The notes below the pieces were generated by a model, which saw only the letters and a program-made list of their open reading frames with translations, made no database searches and was not told where the DNA came from. 64,000 bases of DNA from Paraburkholderia polaris (GTDB lineage: Bacteria > Pseudomonadota > Gammaproteobacteria > Burkholderiales > Burkholderiaceae), in the NCBI RefSeq assembly GCF_012927345.1, contig NZ_JABBGJ010000046.1, positions 1-64,000 on the forward strand, given 5' to 3'. Both the position numbers and the translations under genes were made by a program. Numbering within the stretch: position 1 is the first letter of the stretch; each line of letters starts with the position of its first letter. Below, one piece after another: positions 46,131-54,926 of this stretch.

Positions 46131-47006
46131 TCAGGCTTTCGCCGGTGCGGTGGGAAACGCCGGCAACGGCGCCGGCGCAGCAAAATCGGTCGCCGTACTG
46201 ACCGCTCGCCAGGCTTCGGCGCTCGCGGCGCGCGCCTTGTCGCCTTCACCGGCGTAATGCAATGCGTCACTACCGAGTAAGAGATGGGCCGGCAATGAAT
46301 CGTGATACGCAAGTTTCAGGACGACTTGCGCAACCTTCGCGGGATCACCCGTTTCATGGCCGATATGCTGGGACAGCATATCCACCACCGCGCCGACCGA
46401 TGGCACATAGTCCGGCAGCAACGTCGGCAACGCACCGCTCGCCTCAGTGCCCCAGTCTGTTTTCATGCCGCCAGGCTCGAGCGCAGTCACATGGACGCCG
46501 AACGGCGCGAGCTCCTGGCTGATCACCTCGGTAAATCCTCCGACGGCCCACTTGGCAGCCTGATACGCACTCAATCCCGCGATCCCCACACGTCCGCCCA
46601 CCGACGAAATCTGGATCACGTGGCCAGCTCGTTGTTTCCGTAGCACCGGGAGCGCGGCACGCGTGACGTTAACCACACCATAGAAGTTCGTGTCGATCTG
46701 CGCGCGGAAATCGTCCTCGGTGGTTTGCTCGAACGGCGCCAGGTGACCGAAGCCCGCGTTGTTCACCACTACATCGAGCCGTCCGAATGCATCGACCGCG
46801 GCCTGCACCGCATTGCGGGCCGCCGCCGGATCCGTGACGTCCAGCGCAACGGCCCGAACCTGCTCGCCATAGCGTGTCAGCAGATCTGCCAACTGACGCG
46901 GATCGCGCGCCGTAGCCAGGACGCGCTCACCGGCGCGCAACGCCGCTTCGACAATTTCGCGCCCAAGCCCGCGGGCGCTTCCCGTAACCAACCAGACCTT
47001 CGACAT
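46131..47006 (-). CDS. Short-chain dehydrogenase/reductase
   Basis: 291-residue SDR-fold oxidoreductase. TGSARGLGREIVEAAL (Gly-rich cofactor motif near 8-23), NNAGFGHLAPFE near 85, the catalytic Ser in SSVGGRVG near 138 and the YQAAKWAV Tyr-x3-Lys pair near 152 are all present, so it should be active with NAD(P). Of two adjacent ATG codons I chose 47006, six bases from AAGGAG, rather than 47009. A TetR gene lies 56 bp upstream with a candidate operator in between, so this gene is a likely TetR target. Confidence 0.92.
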   Translation of the reverse strand: MSKVWLVTGSARGLGREIVEAALRAGERVLATARDPRQLADLLTRYGEQVRAVALDVTDPAAARNAVQAAVDAFGRLDVVVNNAGFGHLAPFEQTTEDDFRAQIDTNFYGVVNVTRAALPVLRKQRAGHVIQISSVGGRVGIAGLSAYQAAKWAVGGFTEVISQELAPFGVHVTALEPGGMKTDWGTEASGALPTLLPDYVPSVGAVVDMLSQHIGHETGDPAKVAQVVLKLAYHDSLPAHLLLGSDALHYAGEGDKARAASAEAWRAVSTATDFAAPAPLPAFPTAPAKA

Positions 47007-47025
47007 CATGTGCTCCTTACATTTT

Positions 47026-47047
47026 AATGAGCAAGTAATCACTCATT
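47026..47047. promoter_or_regulatory. Candidate TetR operator before the SDR gene
   Basis: AATGAG (47026-47031) and CTCATT (47042-47047) are perfect inverted arms around ten bases. Read on the minus strand the site begins AATGAGTGATTACT, and the same AATGAGTGATT string occurs in the TetR gene's own upstream region at 47664. Confidence 0.6.
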
Positions 47048-47062
47048 AATTAGACAAAAAAT

Positions 47063-47635
47063 TTAGTTCTGAGCAATCGCGTGCCAGAACGCTTCAAAGC
47101 CAGCCTTGCGATAGCGGTCGGCGTCGGCCGGTTCGCGAGCAATGAAATCCATGGTGGTTTCGGCCAGCGCCGCCATGATCGCCGTCAGAAAAGCCGGCGG
47201 ATGATCACGCAAGGCGCCGCTCGCCACGCTTGCCTGAATCATTGCGTTAATGTCCGCGAAGGACTCCATGCCAGTTGCGCGGGTGCAGTCGGTCAGCCGC
47301 TCCGACACGGACAGTTGCGCCATTGCCCGGCGCTTTTGCGGCTGCGCCACGCCCCAATCGACAAACTTGTTCCACACGTGTTGGGCGCGATCGCGCACGC
47401 TGGCTTGCTTCGGATAAGTCGTCATCATCACTTCGCGCAGCTCCGCCTTGATGTCCAGGTAGAGCTGGTTCAGCAATTCGTCCTTATTGTCGAAGTAGGT
47501 GAACAACGTTCCTTCAGCCACGCCCGCGAGTTTTGCAATGCGTGCGGTGGGCGCGCCCAAGCCCTGCTCAGCAACGACCTCGGCGGCGGCTGCAAGGATG
47601 GCGTTGCGTTTGTCTTCGCTTTTCGGACGGGCCAT
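47063..47635 (-). CDS. TetR-family transcriptional regulator
   Basis: 190-residue repressor. The N-terminal helix-turn-helix is RNAILAAAAEVVAEQGLGAP, then ARIAKLAGVAEGTLFTYFDN (about 10-50), the strongest TetR signature; the rest is an all-helical ligand domain. I chose the ATG at 47635 (MARPKSEDKR) because TetR proteins start close to the first helix; the frame is open to 47680. Same strand as the SDR gene, with related sites upstream of both genes, so autoregulation plus control of the SDR and NAD(P)-binding genes is expected. Confidence 0.93.
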   Translation of the reverse strand: MARPKSEDKRNAILAAAAEVVAEQGLGAPTARIAKLAGVAEGTLFTYFDNKDELLNQLYLDIKAELREVMMTTYPKQASVRDRAQHVWNKFVDWGVAQPQKRRAMAQLSVSERLTDCTRATGMESFADINAMIQASVASGALRDHPPAFLTAIMAALAETTMDFIAREPADADRYRKAGFEAFWHAIAQN

Positions 47636-47663
47636 ACGCGGTTCGCTTCGATGACAAATAATA

Positions 47664-47679
47664 AATGAGTGATTGCTCA
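47664..47679. promoter_or_regulatory. Candidate TetR operator before the TetR gene
   Basis: AATGAGTGATTGCTCA contains TGAG (47666-47669) and CTCA (47676-47679) as inverted arms and shares AATGAGTGATT with the site at 47047-47037 on the other strand. It lies 30 bp upstream of the TetR ATG. Confidence 0.6.
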
Positions 47680-48096
47680 ATCATATCCATGGATGTCTGC
47701 TTGTTCAAGCCATTTTTGTTGTTCGACCCTCGCCAGACGGTCATTTGCCCGTGCACCCTCGGAAGGCGAAATGAAAACGTAAGAAAATGTTTTCATCATG
47801 CGCCTAAATATATTCAAATCCGTCGGAAATGAAGCGTTCATCGCGCATCGCGTGCAAGCCTAGTAGAGAAATACCCGCTATGTCTTCAGTAAGTGGGATT
47901 CCGTCCGATAACCGGTAAATGGGATACCCATTTTTTGCCCGACGTTCGACGCGCTTAGCGATGCGTCTTATGAGAGGCAGGAGGGGAAAACCGCGCGGGG
48001 CTGCCACGTTGATCGGCAGCCAGATAGACGCTCCCGTACCCGGACCTGAGAGTCCATTGCGAACGCTTTAACGTTTCGTTATTGGAGAAAAAAATC
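47680..48096. other. Spacer upstream of the second chemoreceptor gene
   Basis: The gap separates the divergent TetR and chemoreceptor genes. I see no gene; a 67-codon minus-strand frame at 47804-48007 has no ribosome site and overlaps the likely promoter. A TCCGATAA string at 47904 looks like half a flagellar sigma-28 site but lacks a TAAA element at the right distance. Confidence 0.45.
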
Positions 48097-49830
48097 GTGA
48101 CACTCAAAAACCTCACCATCAAGACCAAACTCATTGCCGGCTTCGGCATGCTGTCTTTCATTGTCGTCGCGGTTTCCGGCCTTTCCTTGAAAGCGCTGAG
48201 CGATTCGACCGATGGATTTTCCACCTTCGTACATGGCATCAACGCACGTGCCGACATGGCGGTGCAGGTTCGAACCGCCGTGGATCGTCGAGCGATCGCG
48301 GCGCGCAATCTTGTACTCGTGACCAAACCTCAGGACCTCGAAATAGAGAAAGCCGATGTGACGCGCGCGCACGAAGACGTGCAAACCGACCTGAAAAAGC
48401 TCAACGACATGATCGCGAACGCGACTGATACGTCGGAGAAAGCACGCAGTCTCGTTGCCGAGATCAACCGGATCGAAGCGGCTTATGGTCCGGTTGCCCT
48501 CAACATCGTCAATCTCGCGCTCAGCAACAAGAAGGACGAAGCGATCGTCGAGATGGACGAGCATTGCCGGCCACTGCTCGCTGCGCTAATTCATGCGACC
48601 GATACGTACGCCGACTATACGCGCACACGCCAGGACCAACTGGTCAACGAGTACACGGCGCACTACGAAAACCAGCGCAATCTGCTGATCGCGATCTGCC
48701 TCATCGCGTTGGGGCTCGCCGTCAGCGCATGCGTGGTGATCACGCGTGCAGTGACCGGACCGCTGCGTTTCGCGATCGACGTCGCACGCACCGTGTCGGA
48801 AGGCGATTTGCGCACGCGCATCACCGTCGAGGGCCGCGACGAAACCAGCAAACTGCTGACCGCCCTGCGCGAGATGAACGAACGGCTGACGGCGATCGTC
48901 GGACGCGTGCGCGACAGCAGCACCAGCATCGCCGGTGCGGCACGCCAGATCGCGGCGGGCAATATGGACCTGAGCCAGCGCACTGAGCAGCAGGCGGCCT
49001 CGTTGCAGGAAACCGCTTCGAGCATGGAGGAACTCACCTCCACCGTTAAGCAGAACGCCGACAACGCGCAGCAAGGCAGCATGCTAGCTGCGAATGCATC
49101 GTCGGTGGCGCAAAAGGGCAGCGAGGTCGTCGGCCAGGTGGTGAACACCATGCACGACATCAGCGACAGCTCGACCAAGATCGCGGACATCACGGGCATC
49201 ATTGAAGGCATTGCGTTCCAGACGAACATCCTCGCGCTGAACGCAGCCGTCGAAGCCGCGCGCGCGGGAGAACAAGGACGGGGTTTCGCGGTGGTCGCGA
49301 GCGAAGTCAGAAGCCTGGCGCAACGTTCATCGAGCGCGGCAAAGGAGATCAAGGATTTGATCGCCAACTCCGTGGAGAAGATCCGCGACGGCTCGGCGCT
49401 TGCCGGCGAGGCGGGTAAGACGATGGCCGAAGTGACTCAGGCGGTCGCGCAAGTGACCGACATCATGTCGGAGATCGCGGCGGCATCGACTGAGCAAAGC
49501 CGTGGGATCGAGCAGGTCAATCTTGCGATTACCCAGATGGACAACGTCACGCAGCAGAATGCGGCCTTGGTGGAGGAGGCGGCTGCGGCTTCGCGATCAA
49601 TGGAAGACCAGGGGCAACAGTTGAACGAGGCCGTGGCGTTTTTTCAGGTGAAGGATGCTGCGCCTGCGATGGCGGCGATAGCGGCTGCGCCTGCTCGGCG
49701 GGAAGCGCCGCGGCGCGAGGTTGCGGTTCGCGCTGCTCCTAAGCGCGTTGCGCGGGCTACGGCAGTTGCGCCGGTTGCTGCGCTTACTACTGTGACTGCT
49801 GCTGCGGATGACGGGTGGGATAAGTTCTGA
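48097..49830 (+). CDS. Methyl-accepting chemotaxis protein with C-terminal CheR/CheB-docking pentapeptide
   Basis: 577-residue receptor: TM1 near 8-30, a periplasmic four-helix-bundle sensor (about 35-185), TM2 near 190-212, HAMP, and a signalling coiled coil with the tip EGIAFQTNILALNAAVEAAR near 370. After it comes an Ala/Arg-rich flexible tail of about 60 residues ending GWDKF, which matches the WxxF-type pentapeptide that tethers the adaptation enzymes CheR and CheB. I chose the GTG at 48097 (TLKNLTIKTKL), ten bases from GGAG, over the TTG at 48082. The other receptor in the window lacks this tether. Ligand unknown. Confidence 0.92.
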   Translation: MTLKNLTIKTKLIAGFGMLSFIVVAVSGLSLKALSDSTDGFSTFVHGINARADMAVQVRTAVDRRAIAARNLVLVTKPQDLEIEKADVTRAHEDVQTDLKKLNDMIANATDTSEKARSLVAEINRIEAAYGPVALNIVNLALSNKKDEAIVEMDEHCRPLLAALIHATDTYADYTRTRQDQLVNEYTAHYENQRNLLIAICLIALGLAVSACVVITRAVTGPLRFAIDVARTVSEGDLRTRITVEGRDETSKLLTALREMNERLTAIVGRVRDSSTSIAGAARQIAAGNMDLSQRTEQQAASLQETASSMEELTSTVKQNADNAQQGSMLAANASSVAQKGSEVVGQVVNTMHDISDSSTKIADITGIIEGIAFQTNILALNAAVEAARAGEQGRGFAVVASEVRSLAQRSSSAAKEIKDLIANSVEKIRDGSALAGEAGKTMAEVTQAVAQVTDIMSEIAAASTEQSRGIEQVNLAITQMDNVTQQNAALVEEAAAASRSMEDQGQQLNEAVAFFQVKDAAPAMAAIAAAPARREAPRREVAVRAAPKRVARATAVAPVAALTTVTAAADDGWDKF

Positions 49831-49956
49831 TCGGGCTCTTTCCGATGACGCGTCGCTCGCGGGCGACGCGTGAACAAAGTCACAAGCAATGCTCAACGTA
49901 GCAGGCTGCAGGACGACCGCCACACCGGGTTAAAAACCCGAAGCCAGAAACGCGAA

Positions 49957-49975
49957 AACCGGCGCGTAGCCGGTT
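49957..49975 (-). terminator. Terminator downstream of tRNA-Ala
   Basis: AACCGGC (49957-49963) and GCCGGTT (49969-49975) form a 7-bp stem; on the minus strand it is followed by TTTTCG. It begins about 24 nt after the tRNA 3' end. Confidence 0.6.
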
Positions 49976-49998
49976 CTCACGTAGAAACAGAATCCTCT

Positions 49999-50074
<76 letters not shown>

Positions 50075-50162
50075 AACGTGCAAACAATTCTAGCACAAGC
50101 ATTTTCCGTTTTGCCAAGCCCCTGGGGAGGCAAAACCCGGTGGCAAAACGAGTCGCAAAACA

Positions 50163-50513
50163 TCACTTCGACGGCGCGCCAGCCAGCACCCAATCCACCA
50201 CCGTGCGGATGTCCGCATCGCTCATCGATTGATGCGCCGGCATCGGAATCATGCCCCATACGCCGGAGCCGCCCTCCTTCACCTTGCGCGTCAATTTTGC
50301 CGGCGCTTGCGCATCGCCCTTGTACTTTGCAGCGATCTGCTGGAACGACGGGCCGACCAGTTTGCGGTCCACCGCGTGACATCCCATGCAGGCATTCGAG
50401 TTTGCAACGATCTGGCCACGCGGCGCATCGGCGGCACGCGCTGAAGAAGCAAAAGCACCCACCCACGCAGTCACCGTCAACATTGCTGCAACGAAAGCAA
50501 CGCCCCGCTTCAT
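50163..50513 (-). CDS. Class I cytochrome c (c551/c552-like)
   Basis: 116-residue periplasmic monohaem cytochrome. A signal peptide runs to about residue 28 (cleavage near ARA-AD), then the haem-binding CMGCH at 42-46, GPSFQQIAAKY near 54, and the axial Met91 in IPMPAHQ. Length and motif spacing match cytochrome c551/c552 family electron carriers. Its ATG overlaps the stop of the dolP-like gene by four bases (ATGA), so it is cotranscribed with diaA-dolP. Which reductase or oxidase it serves is not shown. Confidence 0.92.
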   Translation of the reverse strand: MKRGVAFVAAMLTVTAWVGAFASSARAADAPRGQIVANSNACMGCHAVDRKLVGPSFQQIAAKYKGDAQAPAKLTRKVKEGGSGVWGMIPMPAHQSMSDADIRTVVDWVLAGAPSK

Positions 50514-51307
50514 GGCGTCGTCGCCTTCGGATTGCCCGGATGCACCGAGTTCGAATTGCTGACCGGCGCCGGCGGCTGCTGATCGAGCGGACGCGAGCTC
50601 ACCGATGAATCGGGAATCGCCCCGACGGTCGGCGCGTTCGCGTCCGGCTGCGAAGCGACGGCCGGCGCGGTCGCCGCCGCAGCCGCAGCCGCCGCCGCTT
50701 CCTGCGGCTGGATGTACTGAAACACCTTCACGACCTGCACCACGCCCGGCACGCGGCTCGCGACGTCGGCGCCGCGATTGCCTTCGTCCATCGTGACAAG
50801 CCCCATCAGATACACCGAGCCGCGCTCGGCCACGACCTTGAAGTTGTTCGCCGAGATGTTCTTCTCGGCGATCAGCGCGGTCTTCACGCGCGTTTCCAGG
50901 TACGTATCATTGGTGCGCGACGAAAACGAGCTCGCCGGCATGATCGCCAGTTCGTTGACGATCGTGTTGACGTTGTTCAAGCCGCGCACGATGGTCTCCG
51001 CGCGCTGCTTCGACGCGTCCCCCGCCACTTCGCCGGTCAGCAGCACGCGACGGTTGAACACCGCGACGTTGACGTGCGCGCTGTCGGGCAAGTTCTGGCT
51101 GATCTGCGACAGTGCCTTCACCTGCAATTCGCGATCTTCGGTCTGCGCGCCGAGCGTGCGCCGGTCAGTCGCCACCAGCGCGCTGCCGCCCGCCGCGCCG
51201 GCAACGGCCAGAAAGCAACCCTGCAACGTCGCGGACAGCCCCGCCGCGAACCCGACCACCAGTACGGTTCTCACCAGTGTCTTCTTGACGCGGAATACGC
51301 TCATCAA
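50510..51307 (-). CDS. dolP: BON-domain outer-membrane lipoprotein (DolP/YraP-like)
   Basis: 265-residue lipoprotein. The signal ends at lipobox LQGC with Cys31. Two BON domains follow (about 60-125 and 130-195), with RVLLTGEVAGDASKQRAE and SVYLMGLVTMDEGNRGAD as their characteristic strands. The remaining C-terminal tail is Ala/Pro-rich and probably disordered. DolP proteins sit at the outer membrane, often at the division site, and support BAM function. Position next to diaA and yraN, opposite rsmI, matches the enterobacterial order, which supports orthology. Confidence 0.88.
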   Translation of the reverse strand: MMSVFRVKKTLVRTVLVVGFAAGLSATLQGCFLAVAGAAGGSALVATDRRTLGAQTEDRELQVKALSQISQNLPDSAHVNVAVFNRRVLLTGEVAGDASKQRAETIVRGLNNVNTIVNELAIMPASSFSSRTNDTYLETRVKTALIAEKNISANNFKVVAERGSVYLMGLVTMDEGNRGADVASRVPGVVQVVKVFQYIQPQEAAAAAAAAATAPAVASQPDANAPTVGAIPDSSVSSRPLDQQPPAPVSNSNSVHPGNPKATTP

Positions 51308-51330
51308 CTAGCTCTCCTTCGGAATCAGTC

Positions 51331-51918
51331 TCAGTCTTCGCCCAGCAACATGGCATCGATGCCGTCGCACAGACAATGGATGGTCAGCAAATGCACTTCC
51401 TGAATACGCGCGGTGCGATCGGACGGCACGCAAATGTGGATATCGGTATCGCTCAGTACTTCCTGCATACGGCCGCCGCCCTTGCCGGTCACCGCGATCA
51501 CGATCATTTCGCGCTCGTGCGCGGCCTCGATCGCAGCCAGTACATTGGCGGAAGTGCCGGACGTGGTGATAGCCAACAGTACATCGCCCGGCTGGCCGAG
51601 GGCCCACACCTGCTTCGAAAAAATCTGCTCGAACGAGTAATCGTTGGCGATGGCGGTGAGCACGGACGTGTCGGTGGTCAGCGCGATCGCCGGCAAGCCC
51701 GGGCGCTCACGCTCGAAGCGGCCAATCAGTTCGGCGGCGAAATGTTGCGCGTCGGCCGCAGAGCCACCGTTGCCGCACGCAAGAATGCGGCTGCCGTTGG
51801 CAAGCGCGGCGAACATCGTGTCGATCGCAGCGGCGATCGGCATCGACAGGGTTTCAAGGGCTTCGAGTTTGACTGCCGCGCTGTCGCGGAAGTGTTGTTG
51901 AATGCGTTCGACTGACAT
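51331..51918 (-). CDS. diaA: SIS-domain protein, DiaA-type (annotated often as phosphoheptose isomerase)
   Basis: 195-residue SIS-fold protein with CGNGGSAADAQHFAAELIGR near 48-67 and TTSGTSANVLAAIE near 116. It closely resembles both GmhA (heptose phosphate isomerase) and DiaA (which helps DnaA assemble at the origin). Genome context decides for DiaA: it sits between a yraN homologue and a dolP homologue, with rsmI divergent, as in Escherichia coli. The motif arrangement alone would not exclude isomerase activity. Translation likely coupled to dolP, 23 bp downstream. Confidence 0.85.
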   Translation of the reverse strand: MSVERIQQHFRDSAAVKLEALETLSMPIAAAIDTMFAALANGSRILACGNGGSAADAQHFAAELIGRFERERPGLPAIALTTDTSVLTAIANDYSFEQIFSKQVWALGQPGDVLLAITTSGTSANVLAAIEAAHEREMIVIAVTGKGGGRMQEVLSDTDIHICVPSDRTARIQEVHLLTIHCLCDGIDAMLLGED

Positions 51919-52146
51919 CGAGTCTCTATCTTCTACCGCGAATGGACCGCAATGCGCGGCCGTGTTGTGAAGTCGTGTTGCGAAGTCTTACCGCGCTGAT
52001 GAACCATGCCGGCAACGCGGTGCGTATGCGTAAAATCATCGCGAAATGCGCTGCTTCCTCGCTGCTTTCCGTATGCCGGCGGCGTTCGCGAGGCCTGCAC
52101 GCGAGCGCAAGTTTATCGCACTCACGCGCGTTCTCCGCGCACTACG

Positions 52147-52590
52147 TCAGACTTCGTCGGCGCGAAATGCATCGCGCAGCCAGACGAGCCGGCCCGCTTC
52201 GAACGCAATCACGTCGAAACGGCACGCGGGCTCATCTTGCGAACGCCTGCTGCGGGTTGCCAGATAATGCCGCGCGGCACGCACGATACGCTGCTTCTTT
52301 TGCCACCCGATGCTCGCCGCCGCGCCGCCGTAATGCTGCTGCGCACGCGCGCGCACTTCGACGAACACCAGCGCGCCGTCACGGTCGCGCATCACCAGAT
52401 CGATCTCACCGCCCCGGCACAGCACATTACGTGCGACGAAACGCAAACGCTGCCGCTGCAAAAACTCCATCGCACGCGCCTCGAAAGCCGCGCCGACGAG
52501 TTTGGACCCGGTTGGTCTCGAAAAGTTGTGCGGGTGGTTTGGGTGGCACAATGGCGGCCTCGTTCCGTCTGTCTGCGTCTTCTGCCTCAT
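52147..52590 (-). CDS. yraN: UPF0102 (YraN) family nuclease-like protein
   Basis: 147-residue protein of the UPF0102 family, with a restriction-endonuclease-like fold. The signature is GAAFEARAMEFLQRQ near 33, RNVLCRGGEIDLVMRD near 54 (Glu and Asp of the putative metal site) and VFVEVRARAQQHYGG near 75. Function is not established. A strong GGAGAGGAG precedes its ATG at 52590. That ATG and the rsmI ATG overlap on opposite strands by two bases, so the two start codons share sequence. A start slightly downstream would also preserve the conserved core. Confidence 0.88.
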   Translation of the reverse strand: MRQKTQTDGTRPPLCHPNHPHNFSRPTGSKLVGAAFEARAMEFLQRQRLRFVARNVLCRGGEIDLVMRDRDGALVFVEVRARAQQHYGGAAASIGWQKKQRIVRAARHYLATRSRRSQDEPACRFDVIAFEAGRLVWLRDAFRADEV

Positions 52591-53467
52591 GACTCCTCTC
52601 TCCGAACTCGCGCAAGGGCAGCAGTACCCTACTGCCGCGCTCTATGTGGTGGCCACGCCGATCGGCAACATCGCCGACGTCACGCTGCGCGCGTTGCATG
52701 TGCTCGGGCTGGTGGATCGCATCGCCGCCGAAGACACCCGCAACACAGGCCAATTGCTCGCGCGCTACGGCATCTCGAAGCCGCTCGTCGCGGTTCATCA
52801 GCACAACGAGCGGGCCGCGGCGCTGCGCCTGATCGAACATCTGCAAGCGGGCGAACGCGTGGCCTACGTCTCCGACGCGGGCACGCCCGGCATCTCGGAC
52901 CCCGGCGCGAAACTCGTCGATGCGGTGCGCGAAGCCGGTTTCCCGGTCATTCCACTGCCCGGCGCGAGCGCGCTCGCCACCGCGCTGAGCGCGGCCGGCG
53001 ACTGGGTCGCGACGTTCTCGTTCCTCGGCTTCCTGCCGCCGAAGGCAAAAGCACGCGCCGCGGCACTGCAACCGCTCGCGAACCATCCGCACGCGATGGT
53101 GTTCTACGAAGCGCCGCACCGGATCGTTGAAACCGTTCAAGCGTTGGCCGACGCATTCGGCGGCGAGCGCAAGCTGCTGATCGCACGGGAATTGACAAAG
53201 TTACATGAAGCGCTGCATTGCGGCACCCTGGCCGAAGGGCCAACGTGGCTCGCCGCGGATCCGAACCGGCAACGCGGTGAGTTCGTACTGGTGGTGGAGG
53301 GCGCGCAGCCGGAAGCCGTCGGCGAACACGATCACGACGCGTTGCTGGGCATTCTGCTGGAAGAGTTGACGGTGAGCAGCGCGGCGAAAGTTGCGGCGAG
53401 CATCACCGGAGCGTCGCGCAACGCGCTCTACACGCGCGCTTTGGCGCTGAAGAAAGACGAGGAATAA
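52589..53467 (+). CDS. rsmI: 16S rRNA 2'-O-ribose C1402 methyltransferase
   Basis: 292-residue SAM-dependent enzyme that methylates C1402 of 16S rRNA in the decoding centre. Family motifs: LYVVATPIGNIADVTLRAL near 18, AAEDTRNTGQLL near 45, VAYVSDAGTPGISDPGA near 92 and FYEAPHRI near 175. The start is the ATG at 52589 because the conserved block begins 17 residues later; no clear ribosome site precedes it, partly because this region is the start of yraN on the other strand. Divergent from yraN-diaA-dolP, ended by a bidirectional terminator. Confidence 0.95.
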   Translation: MTPLSELAQGQQYPTAALYVVATPIGNIADVTLRALHVLGLVDRIAAEDTRNTGQLLARYGISKPLVAVHQHNERAAALRLIEHLQAGERVAYVSDAGTPGISDPGAKLVDAVREAGFPVIPLPGASALATALSAAGDWVATFSFLGFLPPKAKARAAALQPLANHPHAMVFYEAPHRIVETVQALADAFGGERKLLIARELTKLHEALHCGTLAEGPTWLAADPNRQRGEFVLVVEGAQPEAVGEHDHDALLGILLEELTVSSAAKVAASITGASRNALYTRALALKKDEE

Positions 53468-53571
53468 AGCGGACGGGGAAAGGATGTCCGCCAGCGGATC
53501 CAGGCTCGCAGCGCGAGTTAGGACCGCAAGGAATGAGCGGCTGCGTCCAGCTACGGTTGATGAGTAAAAGA

Positions 53572-53600
53572 AAAGGGCCGCGCGAATGAAGCGGCCCTTT
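53572..53600. terminator. Bidirectional terminator between rsmI and rlpA
   Basis: AAAGGGCCGC (53572-53581) pairs with GCGGCCCTTT (53591-53600), A-rich on the left and T-rich on the right. The two flanking genes converge on it. Confidence 0.85.
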
Positions 53601-53683
53601 GTCTTTTGGCGAACAACGGCGCGAGTTAGCGCCATGTTGCCCGGCGTCACGAGCGCATCAGAAGAGCGCCCGCAGCCGCTACA

Positions 53684-54286
53684 TTACTTCTCTGCGCTCG
53701 AACCCGAGTTCGACGCCAGCGTTTCATTCAGCTCAGTGCGTGCTTCCTGCCGCGTCAATCCTTCGATTTGCACGCGTGCGGTACCGGCATGGCGCATGTC
53801 GAGCGCGGCGGCGGCGGCCATCGACAGGTCAATGATCCGGCCACGTGCATACGGACCACGATCGTTGATGCGCACGACGACCGAGCGCGAGGTAGCCGGA
53901 TTGGTCACGCGAACATACGAGCCGAGCGGCAACGTACGATGTGCCGCGGTAAGCGCGTGCATGTCGAAACGTTCGCCGTTGGCAGTGCGGCGGCCATGGA
54001 AGCCGCGGCCGTACCACGAGGCGCGGCCGCTCTGATGAAAGTCCGAAACGCTGGAACTATCGTCAGTAAGCGGCTGAGCATCGGCCAGCGATGTGCCTTG
54101 GGCGGCGGCATCGGAGGCCGGCGCGCTACCAAAAGCTTGTGGGCCGAAGGAGCCTGCCTGCGCGTTTTGGGTGCTCAGCGGCACGCCGCTTTCGGACGTG
54201 CTGCTCGCTCCCGGGGGCGTGGCACAGCCGGCCAGCACAAAAAAGGCAAAAAGAGTCCCCACACCACGGGATAACCGAGTTTTCAT
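53684..54286 (-). CDS. rlpA: RlpA-like septal-ring lipoprotein
   Basis: 200-residue outer-membrane lipoprotein; RlpA proteins are lytic transglycosylases that cut glycan strands lacking stem peptides. The signal ends at LAGC (Cys21). After a Ser/Ala-rich spacer comes the double-psi beta-barrel: ASWYGRGFHGRRTANGERFD, then LPLGSYVRVTN, then INDRGPYARGRIIDLSMAAA, with the catalytic Asp/His region intact. There is no C-terminal SPOR domain, unlike Escherichia coli RlpA. I chose ATG 54286 from the lipoprotein signal; ATG 54316 is possible. Converges with rsmI. Confidence 0.88.
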   Translation of the reverse strand: MKTRLSRGVGTLFAFFVLAGCATPPGASSTSESGVPLSTQNAQAGSFGPQAFGSAPASDAAAQGTSLADAQPLTDDSSSVSDFHQSGRASWYGRGFHGRRTANGERFDMHALTAAHRTLPLGSYVRVTNPATSRSVVVRINDRGPYARGRIIDLSMAAAAALDMRHAGTARVQIEGLTRQEARTELNETLASNSGSSAEK

Positions 54287-54926
54287 AAGACGTGTAATCA
54301 AATTGTCGAGCCGCATCACGCGAAAAGTTGAGCGTGTTGCCTGCGACTCCGGCGGCAATAGGCGACAACGCGCCGCGCAGAAAAGCGCAGTACGTCAAAG
54401 CCCGCACGCGGCTTACCCAGCCGCTACCGCACGGTTAATTTTCACGTCTGGCGCAACCTGTCCCCGGCAGCCTGACCAGACCCCACATGCCGCCATCGAA
54501 CGTGGCAAACACGTTCTTGCGCGCGCAAACTCAGCGCGCAGGAACAGCGGCGTAGGCCCCACCCAGCGTCACGGCATTTAAGTCCGTTGCAGGCGCGCGG
54601 CGCCTGGCTGGGTAAGACGTGTGCATCGAAAGCTTCGATACCTGATGGCCGCCCACAACTGCGACAGCCCATACTTGAGTGGCGATCCGCGCGCCCATTT
54701 TTGATGGGGACGCATCGCCTTGTGGCATACACAATTCCTTGTGCATGGAGGCCATTATACCCAAAAGAAAATTTTGGGATGGCAACTGACTGAAAACCTT
54801 GATGAATTTTCACTCCTGCTGCAAGAATGGGCAGCCGAGAGCCGGCTGTAGCAAGGCCTCAGCGCCCTCGACGAGGGTCGGCGAGACGCCGGTACAATCA
54901 ACGTTTTTCCAGCGGCGCCGTCATCC
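54287..54926. other. Long spacer with a possible short minus-strand frame
   Basis: No confident gene in 640 bases between the divergent rlpA and MBL genes. A 74-codon minus-strand frame (54531-54755, beginning MASMHKELCMPQGD) follows a TATAAT box and a CCCAAAA/TTTTGGG hairpin near 54769-54787, but has no ribosome site. Its text resembles fragmentary hypothetical proteins common in Paraburkholderia, perhaps a dispersed repeat; I leave it unannotated. Confidence 0.4.

Noticed and set aside
47885..47911. Flagellar sigma-28 promoter before the chemoreceptor at 48097
   Set aside because: TCCGATAA resembles the -10 part, but no TAAA element lies at the required spacing.
54531..54755. 74-codon minus-strand frame (MASMHKELC...)
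   Set aside because: No ribosome site; similarity to fragmentary hypothetical proteins is from memory and cannot be checked here, so it is mentioned only in the spacer entry.
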